This document shows, piece by piece, positions 42,101 to 54,100 of a DNA stretch of 64,000 nucleotides. The DNA is from Apostichopus japonicus. Taxonomy: Eukaryota > Echinodermata > Holothuroidea > Aspidochirotida > Stichopodidae. The notes under the pieces were generated by a model. The model saw only the letters and a program-made list of their open reading frames with translations, did no database searches and was not told the DNA's origin. The stretch's first letter is position 1. Every line of letters starts with the position of its first letter. Location of the stretch: assembly GCF_037975245.1 (NCBI RefSeq), contig NC_092565.1:22031499-22095498 (forward strand), given 5' to 3'. Made by a program: the position numbers and the translations under genes.

Positions 42101-45100
42101 ATATATTACAGATCTAACACATCACAAGAAAGGTATATAATTGTTCACAGGATATCAACACCATATTTTAATGACAAAAAGTGCAAGGCTCAGCTGGTTA
42201 AAATATGTGGCAGGAGGAGGGGGAGGGTAGAGGGGGGAGGGTAGTGTCACGAGCAATTTCTATTGGCCTGGTATCCAAAACAATGAATGTTTTGTGTGTC
42301 TTGTGATATATGCTAGAGAACGGTTTCGAAGGGTAGAATCTCCACAGTACCGTTAGGACGCATGCCACTTATAGACACTCCGTTTCATAGGGTAGCTATC
42401 GATTTAGTGGGTCCGTTAGCTCCAGTGTCAGATCGAGGGAATAGATATGTATTGACTTTAGTAGATTATGCTACGAGGTTCCCAGAGGCAGTTGCTCTGC
42501 CTAGTATTGAAACAGAGCGTGTAGCCGAAGCTCTACTCGAGATATTTACTAGGGTGGGGTTTCCCAAAGAAATTCTGACCGACATGGGAAGTCAGTTTAC
42601 TTCCGATCTCATGAGGGAGATAAGTCGGGTATTGCAGATCAAACAACTAACCACTTCACCTTACCATCCAATTTGCAACCGCTTGGTTGAGAAATTTAAC
42701 GGTATGTTAAAAAAAATGTTAAGGCGTATGTCTGCTGAAAGACCACGTGATTGGGATCGATTTTTACCCGCCCTGCTGTTTGCTTATCGTGAGGTCCCCC
42801 AAGAATCACTAGGATTCTCTCCATTCGAATTGTTGTATGGGAGGACGGTCCGAGGGCCAATGGGTATCTTGAAAGATTTGTGGACGGGTGAAATAGAGGA
42901 GGAAGAAGTTAAAACTACCTATCAGTATGTGATCGATTTGAAAGAAAGACTTGAGGAAACATGTTATTTGGCTCAAAACGAGCTGGCCAAGTCGTCTAGT
43001 AGATACAGGAAATATTATGACGCAAGGGCACGTGATCGAAAATTCAATGTCGATGACCAAGTTCTAATTTTGTTACCTACAGACAGTAACAAGCTAACTA
43101 TGCAGTGGAAAGGGCCTTATCATATTGTAGGAAAGGTAGGCAAGTACGACTATAGAGTCAACAAAGAGGGAAAACTCAAAACATTTCACGCAAACTTACT
43201 AAAGAAATATTTTGTTCGAACATCCGATCGAAATGTTGATATTGCGTCAGCTGGGAGTGTGTTAGAGGAGCAGAGTGGATCTTGCACAATCATTGACGAA
43301 AATAATTCTGAAACAGATAAGTTTATCATAGTACTACCTCATTCTAAATCAAAAGAATGTTTTAGAGATGTCAATGTGAATTCAGAGCTATGCGAAAACA
43401 AAGCAAAAGAGGTTTCGCTTGTATTGTCTGAATTCAGAGATGTGTTAACCGATACGCCTGGTCGTACGAATTTACTTGAGTATACGTTGCCGTTGGTAAC
43501 GGATGAAGTTGTAAGAAGTAGACCGTATCATCCAATTCCATTGAGTACGCAAAAGGTTATAGAGGAAGAAATAGAGTACATGTTAGAAACTGATGTTATT
43601 GAAAGGTCTTATTCGCCGTACGCATCGCCAATAGTGTTGGTTCGCAAAAAAGACGGGTCAAACAGGTTTTGTGTTGACTTTAGAAAGCTTAACAAGGTTG
43701 CTTTATTTGACCCCGAACCTATTCCCAGTGTTGAGGACTTGATGGCAAAGGTATCTAAGGGGAAGTATTTTACAAAAATAGATCTATCAAAAGGTTATTG
43801 GCAGATACCGGTTGCTGTAGAAGAGAGAAAGAAACTAGCTTTTGTAACTCATCAAGGAATGTATCAATTCAAAGTCATGCCTTTTGGTGTTGTCAACGCT
43901 TCTGCCGTATTTACGCGTATGATGCGCAGGCTGCTAGATGGGTTGCAAAACACTGTTAACTACATCGACGATATATTAATGTTCTCCACAGATTGGGATA
44001 GTCATGTAGAACTGATGGCAACAGTGCTTAAGCGTCTTAGGAGCGCCGGACTTACAGCGCGACCAACAAAGTGTTTTGTTGGTTATTCATCGTTAGAATT
44101 TTTAGGTTACGTGGTTGGGGAAGGGATCTTGAGCCCTCAGCCCGACAAGGTGCAGAAGGTTTTAAATGCGTCGATACCTACTACAAAAAAGGAAGTGAGA
44201 TCATTTATGGGACTTGTTGGCTATTATAGTCGGTTTATACCAAACTTCGCGGCCATTTCAGCTCCCTTAACTGATCTCACGCGAGGTTCTAATCCAAACA
44301 GGGTTAAATGGGGTTCTTCTCAGGGTGCTGCATTTGACACGTTAAAATCTAGGCTAGCTTCCGCACCAATCTTGCACCTACCCGACATGTCGAAACCATT
44401 CATTCTTAGATGTGACGCTTCGGATGTAGGGGTTGGGTCAGTACTCATGCAGGAAGAGGATGGTGTAAAGTACCCAATATGTTTCGCCAGTAGGAAGTTA
44501 GAGAAGTTAAATATGCTACCATCGAGAAAGAATGTCTAGCTGTTGTTTGGGCCATGGAAAAGTTTCAGATTTACTTGTACGGGGTTGAATTTTTGTTGGA
44601 AACGGACCACCATCCGTTGGTGTACATAAATAAGGCCAAGATAAAGAACAACAGAGTGCTTAGATGGGCCTTATGTATTCAGCCATTCAGATTTGTAATT
44701 AAGGCAATCAAAGGTTCAGAGAACTATGGAGCGGACTTTTTAAGTCGTTGCCCAGCTTGAGAAGTATATGTTAAATGTTCTGTATGTAACTCGCTGGTTA
44801 TAGAGTATTGAGCTCGTTTCGTATATAAGTTAATTCTGTGTAAAGAAAAGGAAGTTTTATACTCTGTATGTTCTCTCGTAAATTATCTTAAGAAGGGGGA
44901 TGTGTCACGAGTATGCTTGACGCAAGTCTAACGACTATCGTGCAGCTGTATAAATTTACTGATGAATATTCATTTGATGTCTGTGTTGCTCACGAAGTTC
45001 AAATTAGTAACATACGACATTCTAGTATATGCTTTGTTTAATTCACTGATTGCTCGATGGGCATCAATGGAATTTGTGCAAGTCTTTGTTTAGATTAATT

Positions 45101-48100
45101 TGCATAAAATGCAGGTAAAGGATTGGTATGAATAGGCGGGGTAAGCAGGTCAGGGCGTGGTATTCGTGTTTGGTATAGTATACTTGGTGTAAGGGTGCTG
45201 GGTGCACCACAGCAGTTACTTGTTGCAGTTGGACACGATGTCCGTTGGGCGACGTTAGCCCGCAGTACTTCACTATTCTAATATAGTATATGTAGGGGCA
45301 ACTTCAGTTCCCCGCTGGTGAATTCGTGGCAATTTATATATATATCTTGTCATATATCGTAAAGGACGTACCGAAACGTGTAAAAGCCGGAAACTGACCG
45401 AATTCCATAAGTGTCTCATTTTCTTATGTATACTAAGTCAAACCTTACTATGCAGAAGAGGGAACGCAACTAGTTAGTCGTATTCTTGTTTCTTATTTGA
45501 GTGTAGCGAGGCCGGAATATGTTAGAGATTGGAAAGCACATATAAAATATATTTATGAGGAGTTTGTTAGTATCGAATGTCTGTATAGGGAGGGCATATT
45601 GTAAATAGGTGATAAGTGTTAATAAGGTGTAAAATAATGGGATCATACAGCGAGATCAATGCATGTTTGATATGTTTCATATTGCCGATGTAACGTCTAA
45701 TTTGTGTGAAATATTTGTTTATACAATGCGTACATTTTACGTTGTGTTTCAGGGTTTTTGCCCCTGGTTACGAGGACTAAATAAAACTCATAGAAAAGAC
45801 ACACGCCATCCGCCTGGAGTATTTACGTTGTCCGGCGAATAGTTTTACCCTACCCGTGACAGGTAGAGGGGGGAGGGTAGAGGGGGGAGGGTAGAGGGGG
45901 GAGAGTAGAGGGGAGAAGATGATGCAAGAGGATGGAGGGGAAAGGAAGGAAGGTAAAGAATGGAGGAAAACATTATATTGCTTCGTATAACTGTGCACTG
46001 TATGATAATTATAAACACACATTAAAATTGTGATGTTAAATCGTAGGATTATTTTCCCTTTAACTATTCTAATAATTTAAAGGTTCCCAGGGTAAATTTC
46101 TCCAAGAACTTTTATTAGATTGCCCTCAGAATATGGCTCTTGGCAGCTTAAGTGTTTCTCTCTAACCAAAGTCTTGCCTTGCTAGACCACTGTTCAATGT
46201 ATAGTATACCAGACGTCATTCAAAGTACGCTGAAATTTAGTGAAAACTACTGAACAGCCAACAAGAATAGAATGAATATTGAATGGTTATTTGAAAAAAG
46301 ATTTCCGGTACAAAGAATCTCTTTCCTGATTTTGTAATTTCTCTTTGAAGATTTATGACTGCAAGAATCTTTTTCCTGTACAATAATTCTTTACTTCTAC
46401 TTTTCAAAGAATAACTCTTTCGAACTGTTGGTGCACATCACAGTGGCTGGGAATATCTGTGTGGGTACAGGGACACTATCAAGTATACTTTGGGGGGGGG
46501 AGGGGTTCATCCCCCAGAATAAAGTCAAGGAGCTCAGACCCCAACACTGACAGACAGAGTATTACAGAAATTCCTAGTGTACAGTAGATAACTGTATCAC
46601 GTATTATATACATTACAACCTAAGCAGTACAAAATATTTCAAAATTGTTTCAAAAATTGCCAAATTTAGCACCATTTTGCATTATAAGCATCATCTGTTT
46701 TACCAAATTTTCTCAAAACGGAGGGGACCCCTTCCCCTAAGACCCCTCCCATTGATGAATTAATTATAGAGCATCCTCCCACCCCACCCCAGTAGAAAGA
46801 ATGAGGTTGCACTCTTGCTTGTGTACATAAACCTGCATCACTGCTCCACAAAAGTGAATGAAAAGATAAATGATTAGGAAAAAAATATTAGCTATAGGTC
46901 ATTAGTATAGCCCCTAAATATGCTAGAAGGTCTGATTATGGCCACATATGCTCATATGCTTTTTTTTTTTGCATGTTAAAATTTGAGGCCCATTAACTAA
47001 TGACCTACAAGAACTATAATGCATTGAAAACCAAACAGAGTGTACCTGTTCACAGAATTTTCTAGTTTCTTGGTTGACAACACAGTTATAGAAGTTATAG
47101 TCCTAGCGAAATTAATTCAACTTTAACTTTTGCTGTTAACGACTGATATGCTCAATGGTATGTACGCCACCGCTGACTGAGTACCTTCAACAGTTCATAT
47201 TGTATTTACATAATGTCATATGAAAACACTTGTTCTGGGTTACAAAAAGTTATAAAACAAACAGATTTTCACTGTCAACCTCTATAGTGTTGTATCATGT
47301 TATGAAATAAATGCAAATTTCTACACTGCTTTCTGGCCTATACCTTTAGCCTAACAATAACAACCTTTTTGGCATTTGTCACTTTCTTCAACACTAATCT
47401 ATGGTCACAAATATAGCTTTTTAACTGCAACAAAATATACCAAATACAATCCATAGAAGATGATAATAATAAATAAATATGATTTCCCAATATATTCATG
47501 ATAGGTGTCACACACTTGTGTCTAAAACACACTGCTCAGTGACTATCCACACTCATGTCTAAAACACACTGCTCAGTGACTATCCACACTCATGTCCAAA
47601 ACACACTGCTCAATGACTATCCACACTCATGTCTACAACTCACTGCTCTGTGACTATCCACACTCTGTCTACAACACACTGCTCAGTGACTATCCACACT
47701 CATGTCTAAAACACACTGCTCAATGACTATCCACACTCATGTCTACAACTCACTGCTCTGTGACTATCCACACTCTGTCTACAACACACTGCCCAGTGAC
47801 TATCCACACTCATGTCAAAAACACACTGCTCTGTGACTATCCACACTCATGTCTACAAAACACAGTGCTCAGTGACTATCCACACTCATGTCAAAAACAC
47901 ACTGCTCTGTGACTATCCACACTCTGTCTACAACACACTGCTCAGTGACTATCCACACTCATGTCTAAAACACACTGCTCAGTGACTATCCACACTCATG
48001 TCTAAAACACACTGCTCAGTGACTATCCACACTCATGTCCAAAACACACTGCTCAATGACTATCCACACTCATGTCTACAACTCACTGCTCTGTGACTAT

Positions 48101-51100
48101 CCACACTCTGTCTACAACACACTGCTCAGTGACTATCCACACTCATGTCTAAAACACACTGCTCAATGACTATCCACACTCATGTCTACAACTCACTGCT
48201 CTGTGACTATCCACACTCTGTCTACAACACACTGCCCAGTGACTATCCACACTCATGTCAAAAACACACTGCTCTGTGACTATCCACACTCATGTCTACA
48301 AAACACAGTGCTCAGTGACTATCCACACTCATGTCAAAAACACACTGCTCTGTGACTATCCACACTCTGTCTACAACACACTGCTCAGTGACTATCCACA
48401 CTCATGTCTAAAACACACTGCTCAGTGACTATCCACACTCATGTCTAAAACACACTGCTCAGTGACTATCCACACTCATGTCTAAAACACACTGCTCAAT
48501 GACTATCCACACTCATGTCTACAACACACTGCTCAGTGACTATCCACACTCATGTCTAAAACACACTGCTCAGTGACTATCCACACTCATGTCCAAAACA
48601 CACTGCTCAATGACTATCCACACTCATGTCTACAACTCACTGCTCTGTGACTATCCACACTCTGTCTACAACACACTGCTCAGTGACTATCACACTCATG
48701 TCTAAAACACACTGCTCAATGACTATCCACACTCATGTCTACAACTCACTGCTCTGTGACTATCCACACTCTGTCTACAACACACTGCCCAGTGACTATC
48801 CACACTCATGTCAAAAACACACTGCTCTGTGACTATCCACACTCATGTCTACAAAACACAGTGCTCAGTGACTATCCACACTCATGTCAAAAACACACTG
48901 CTAAGTGACTATCCACACTCATGTCTACAAAACACTGCTCAGTGACTATCCACACTCGTGTCTAAAACACACTGCTCTGTGACTATCCACACTCTGTCTA
49001 CAACACACTGCTCAGTGACTATCCACACTCATGTCTAAAACACACTGCTCAGTGACTATCCACACTCATGTCTAAAACACACTGCTCAGTGACTATCCAC
49101 ACTCATGTCTAAAACACACTGCTCAATGACTATCCACACTCATGTCTACAACACACTGCTCAGTGACTATCCACACTCATGTCTAAAACACACTGCTCAA
49201 TGACTATCCACACTCATGTCTACAACTCACTGCTCTGTGACTATCCACACTCTGTCTACAACACACTGCCCAGTGACTATCCACACTCATGTCAAAAACA
49301 CACTGCTCTGTGACTATCCACACTCATGTCTACAAAACACAGTGCTCAGTGACTATCCACACTCATGTCAAAAACACACTGCTCTGTGACTATCCACACT
49401 CTGTCTACAACAAACTGCTCAGTGACTATCCACACTCATGTCTAAAACACACTGCTCAGTGACTATCCACACTCATGTCTAAAACACACTGCTCTGTGAC
49501 TATCCACACTCATGTCAAAAACACACTGCTAAGTGACTATCCACACTCATGTCTACAAAACACTGCTCAGTGACTATCCACACTCGTGTCTAAAACACAG
49601 TGCTCAATGACTATCCACACTCATGTCAAAAACACACTGCTAAGTGACTATCCACATCGTGTCTAAAACACACTGCCTAGTGACAATCAACACCTGTCAG
49701 AGATTACAATAAGTTAAGGTTTCACAGAAAGGACTTGATGTCTAAAATACCTCTGATGAGATGACGGCATTTCTCCGGCTTACCGTCACATGACATCCCA
49801 GGTGCTTGACCTAGTAGCTCAGATATGATTTACTATTAATATTTTAAATTATAAGCAAACAAATGTAAGTATTAAATCACAGGTGTCTGGGAATGGATTT
49901 CACCAGCCTTGAACCCTTTAACACAAGAGTTGTGTCCTTTCTGGCAGATGACAAAACAAGATATTTGAGTTTTTACCCATCCAATTTAATGAAATACTTA
50001 GACAGAAGGCATACGAGAAAAAGGTTGATGGTTTTACTATATTTTCATATGATGGATTGAACATTTATTCAATAAAAGGAAGTTAACTAGTTGGTATGAA
50101 AACCATGGAATAATTTTGTTAATGTTGTGATTATATTTCGACATGAAATATTGGCAGCTAAATAAACGTCACTCTTATTGGATTTATACCAGTCAGAATA
50201 TAAATGAAAAGAAAAAAATAGAAGAAACGATGGGGCTTTATTGGAAAAACTCATGTTTAACAACGGATGAAAAGCAAATATGATAAATTGATTAAATACA
50301 CTTCATCGATATCCAACCAAGAAGAGCGACTAAACCAATGTAAGAAGTCAATTCAAAACCCACCTGTTCTTTTTAATGAGAAAATTTTTCCGATGAGGGA
50401 TCAACGACCTTTTTTCCACCGAACAAATACAAGAGAAAACAAGCTTTGATGTTGTGACTTACCATCTGTGAGATGGAGTTGACCCAAGAAGCAGATGCAG
50501 CGAATGACACGACCATGGAGATGAGGCTAGAGGAGCAGAAACAGGGAATATGTATTTAATAAGTAACCTTTATAAGGTGTATATAATTTAAAAGTCAAAG
50601 GTCAGCTATATAACACCAGGTACAGATAGAAATTAATATCATGGTCAATCTTGTATAAACTATAACAAGGATATTTAGTATTAATTTCAATTTGCTTGCT
50701 TTTGTATTGGTACATGTACAATAGTTTTACACTCCTAGGGATCATGTAAGGAGGGGGGGGGGGGCGTTGGGAGCATTGAGAGAGCTAGGTCAGGCCACGG
50801 TGACAATGCCACAAGGCCCACTTTTTGAAGTCTTCATTTTTGCCTTAAGTATATTATTGAAATGAGAATACATTTTTCCCTCGCATATTATCCAAGATAT
50901 TTTATTACTCCATATATCTATATATCTATATATATATATATATACAGGGACGTAGCCAGGGGGGGAGCAGGGGGAGCGACCGCTCGCCCCCTTTCAGTGT
51001 CGATTTTTTTTTTAAACTGTCGTTTTTTAGCATGGTATATTGTCAGTGCTCTTTTGATCTTGAATACTTGTCAGCTCCGTTAACTCGATTGTAATCGTAG

Positions 51101-54100
51101 TAACATTCACACCTACTGATTCAACTACTTACTTAGTTTGGCAGATGCAATTAGCTAAATTTAGCTTATAGCCAATTACAAGCCTACAGTTGGCCACTGT
51201 GTAATAAAATACATATTGCCTACCTAACCGCACTCTATGGAATGTCACGAACTGTATGCACAACAACGTCGACAACGTTCGTTCTATGAGTCGTCCTAAG
51301 GTGTTGCACGAACAGCATGTTATGAAGATAAGCTAGCAATCGTACGTAATACGCACTTCCTGTAATAATTATTACACTGCTAATACACTGCGATAACGAT
51401 ATTTGTTTTTAGGCCACTGCATATCTGGCAATATTACAAAATATGAAAGTTTATATTGTCCATCAGTTAAGTTCGTCAAATGTATTAAAGTCCAGACATT
51501 GGACAATAAACAAGAATCATCCTACTGGAAAAATTGTAAAAGAGCACTATGTTTGTCTTTCTGATATATTATGTAAAAGAACATGTAAAAGAATTCAAAC
51601 AGGAAACAAAATCTGCTGATTATGATATCATATGATCAGGGGCGTAGCCAGTATGTAGAACTGTAGGCCCGGGCCTACATTTTTTTTGGCCAAGTTATCT
51701 TTTTTTTAAAAACACCCATAATTCAAACCGATAAGCTTGCTGGGCGAGTTTAAGAGTCTATAGACAGGAAAAACTATTGAAATGAACGTAGCAAGAAAAT
51801 GGCTAAATTAGGTGACCTATTCTTCTGTCATCTAGGCTGTCATTTCTATCGCGTGCCGTTTCATTCAACACTCTACCCGCCGAAAAAGACTAGGATCCGA
51901 TCTTGTCAGTTTTTTAACATGTAGTTAAGAACCCGTTTACGCAGATAATATTTCAGTTGAGAAAACAGTTGAGAAATTTGCATCAGATTGCAATCGTCGG
52001 ATACCTCTCGCCTTCTCTTATTAGGCTAACTTAAACATTTAATAGCTACAGTTGTATCAAAGACAATTACTGGCTATAGTTGTATCAAAGACATTTCAGG
52101 CCTATCTTTGTATCTACAAGTATCAGAAGATGAAACGTAAGACTACTCTGTACATGTACCTTGCTAATTTTAAATACATTATGTAGTATTGAATTACGTA
52201 CTATTTTAACTCATTTGTTTTTTAGGGTTTGAAAGTGATATTGAATGAGGTGTCTGAAGTTAGCAAGAGGCCAGGGAACCAGAATGAACACTCGGGAAGG
52301 GCCGTTTCCGGCCATCTGGGGGGTTTGTAAAACCAAAAATTTTCTTGTACGCTCCGCGCCAACCGATGGTGGCGCTCCGCTCAGATAGTCGTGCCTACAA
52401 CTTTGAAAATCCATATCAATCGCAAAAAGTGCTCCCCCCTTTCAAATTCCTGGCTACATCGCTGTATATATATATATATTATTCCAAGATATTTCCAAGA
52501 TCCAAGGGCTGTAGTCTGGGCCTGGTAAAGAAGGGGGAGGGGGGTTGTTAGAACATAACTTGGTTTTAGATCCTGGAATAAGTTACAAGCCTTTCAGGTT
52601 CACCCACAAACACATATGACTAGCTTTGATTAGACGATAAAGGTTTCATTCAGATCCATTATTTGCTTTTGTCTTTGTAATGACCTATACATTTGTCCAA
52701 CTAGAATATTCAATGCTCACCCATCATGAAAAGTGAAGGCAGGTAGCCGTCAAAATACGCTTGTATGGATAACAAATTACTCATCTGTCGAGAATCATGA
52801 AAATCTCCAAATCCTTGGAATTTTCAAATCAACCTTTCATAAAGGGCCTCTGCATTCCGCTTATCAGTTATGCTATTAGAATTCATTTTAGAAGTTTTTA
52901 AACTATCTTGGTGGTTTTGCATCTCCAAATGTCTATCTAGATATTGAGGGGAATGAAATAAGACAATTAATTGTTTCAGTCAGGAAAATTAGTTTGAAGG
53001 TGAAGGCAAAATAATGCACGCTGAAGATAGAGCATGAGTGACCAGTATTTGACTTTCTAGCATATTTTATGCCAGTACTGATGACCTAAAAGGATTTAAT
53101 CACTTCATCAACTAGATTTGAGAGATTTGTCTGAAAGATTTGTGGAACCTCCAACACTTGAGAAATAAATATCCTTGGGAATTTCAAGTACAATCAAATC
53201 ATGGACGTTTATTAAAGGCCTTTACATCTGGCTTACACAAATTATATTCTTTTGCGCAGAGACCTTCACTTAAAGTGACTGGTTCATGAATTTGATGTTT
53301 CTCAACAATTTTTTATTGCCTGGTCAATTTTTCTTTTTATAATGTTAATCACATGCTAACGACAAAAGTGAAAAACTTTAAAATCTTGACTGAGCCACAC
53401 TATGAAGTATGATCTACAATAGACAACCTAAATGACCTGTATTGCAATGGGAACATTTTAGTATTAAATACCATCAAAACCAGAAATGATGCCCTGCCAA
53501 ATTTTATATTAGAACATTCAAATGTAAAATACACACCAAGCATATTGTACCTTATAATAAGGTGGATTCACATACCAAATATTTAGTGTATGAGTGACTG
53601 CATCAAAGTTGTACTTGGGGGTTATTCTGAATAAATTAATTCAAGCTATGACCTTTGTGGACCTCAAATGACCTTTTGAGGCATTGACCACCCCCAACAA
53701 AAAGCAATAGTGGTGTTGTCCTCAAACAGCATGTAAACATATATCCAGTATGAAGTTTACTCAAGCTTTACTTTTTGAGTTATCATGTGACACGATTTTC
53801 AAAATTTGACCTCAAATGACCTTTGACATCCACATGAAACAGCACAGAATCAAAACTGGATGATCAACTAAACTCGAACCGCTGCCTGAATGGAGCCATC
53901 CAATGGCGTAAGGTTTAATTTAAGTTCTGAGGTGTAGTCTGCTATGTATTTTTAACATACCGATGGACGACTGTAGGTAGAATTCTTACCAGAAGTCTTG
54001 ATAATACTAATAGATCATCAAAAACTGAGAATTTGTCATTTTTCTACAGCTTTTCCAGTGTTCAAGAAATTCACCTTTAAAATATACTAAATATGTCGAG

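Larger units (their letters stand above)
42245..45861 (+). mobile_element. Gmr1-like Ty3/gypsy LTR retrotransposon, 5' deleted
   Basis: The element starts with only nine bases of its 5' LTR (TGTCACGAG) and then passes straight into the integrase zinc-finger region. Gag, protease and the rest of the 5' LTR are gone. Integrase comes before reverse transcriptase and RNase H, the reverse of normal Ty3/gypsy order and the hallmark of the Gmr1-like group of deuterostomes. A full 3' LTR ends in CGTGACA. Five-base target duplications GGTAG lie at 42240-42244 and 45862-45866, though the flanks are repetitive and could match by chance. Antisense to WDR6, in its largest intron. Not mobile as it stands. 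Confidence 0.9.
36169..50462 (-). other. WDR6 intron 5, 14.3 kb
   Basis: The largest intron. From the 3' end it contains an unidentified inverted-repeat element with a nested LINE (36.7-39.2 kb), a TGACC tandem repeat, a Gmr1-like retrotransposon and a long minisatellite. Stretches at 40.0-42.2, 45.9-47.5 and 49.7-50.4 kb show nothing else I can support. Confidence 0.8.

Noticed and set aside
48626-48832. Open frame with repeated His/Thr/Ser units
   Set aside because: Produced by the 37-bp minisatellite. Frame changes between units and there is no start context or splice support.
47515-49690. CRISPR-like array (regular short repeats)
   Set aside because: Units are directly tandem with no unique spacers, in animal DNA.
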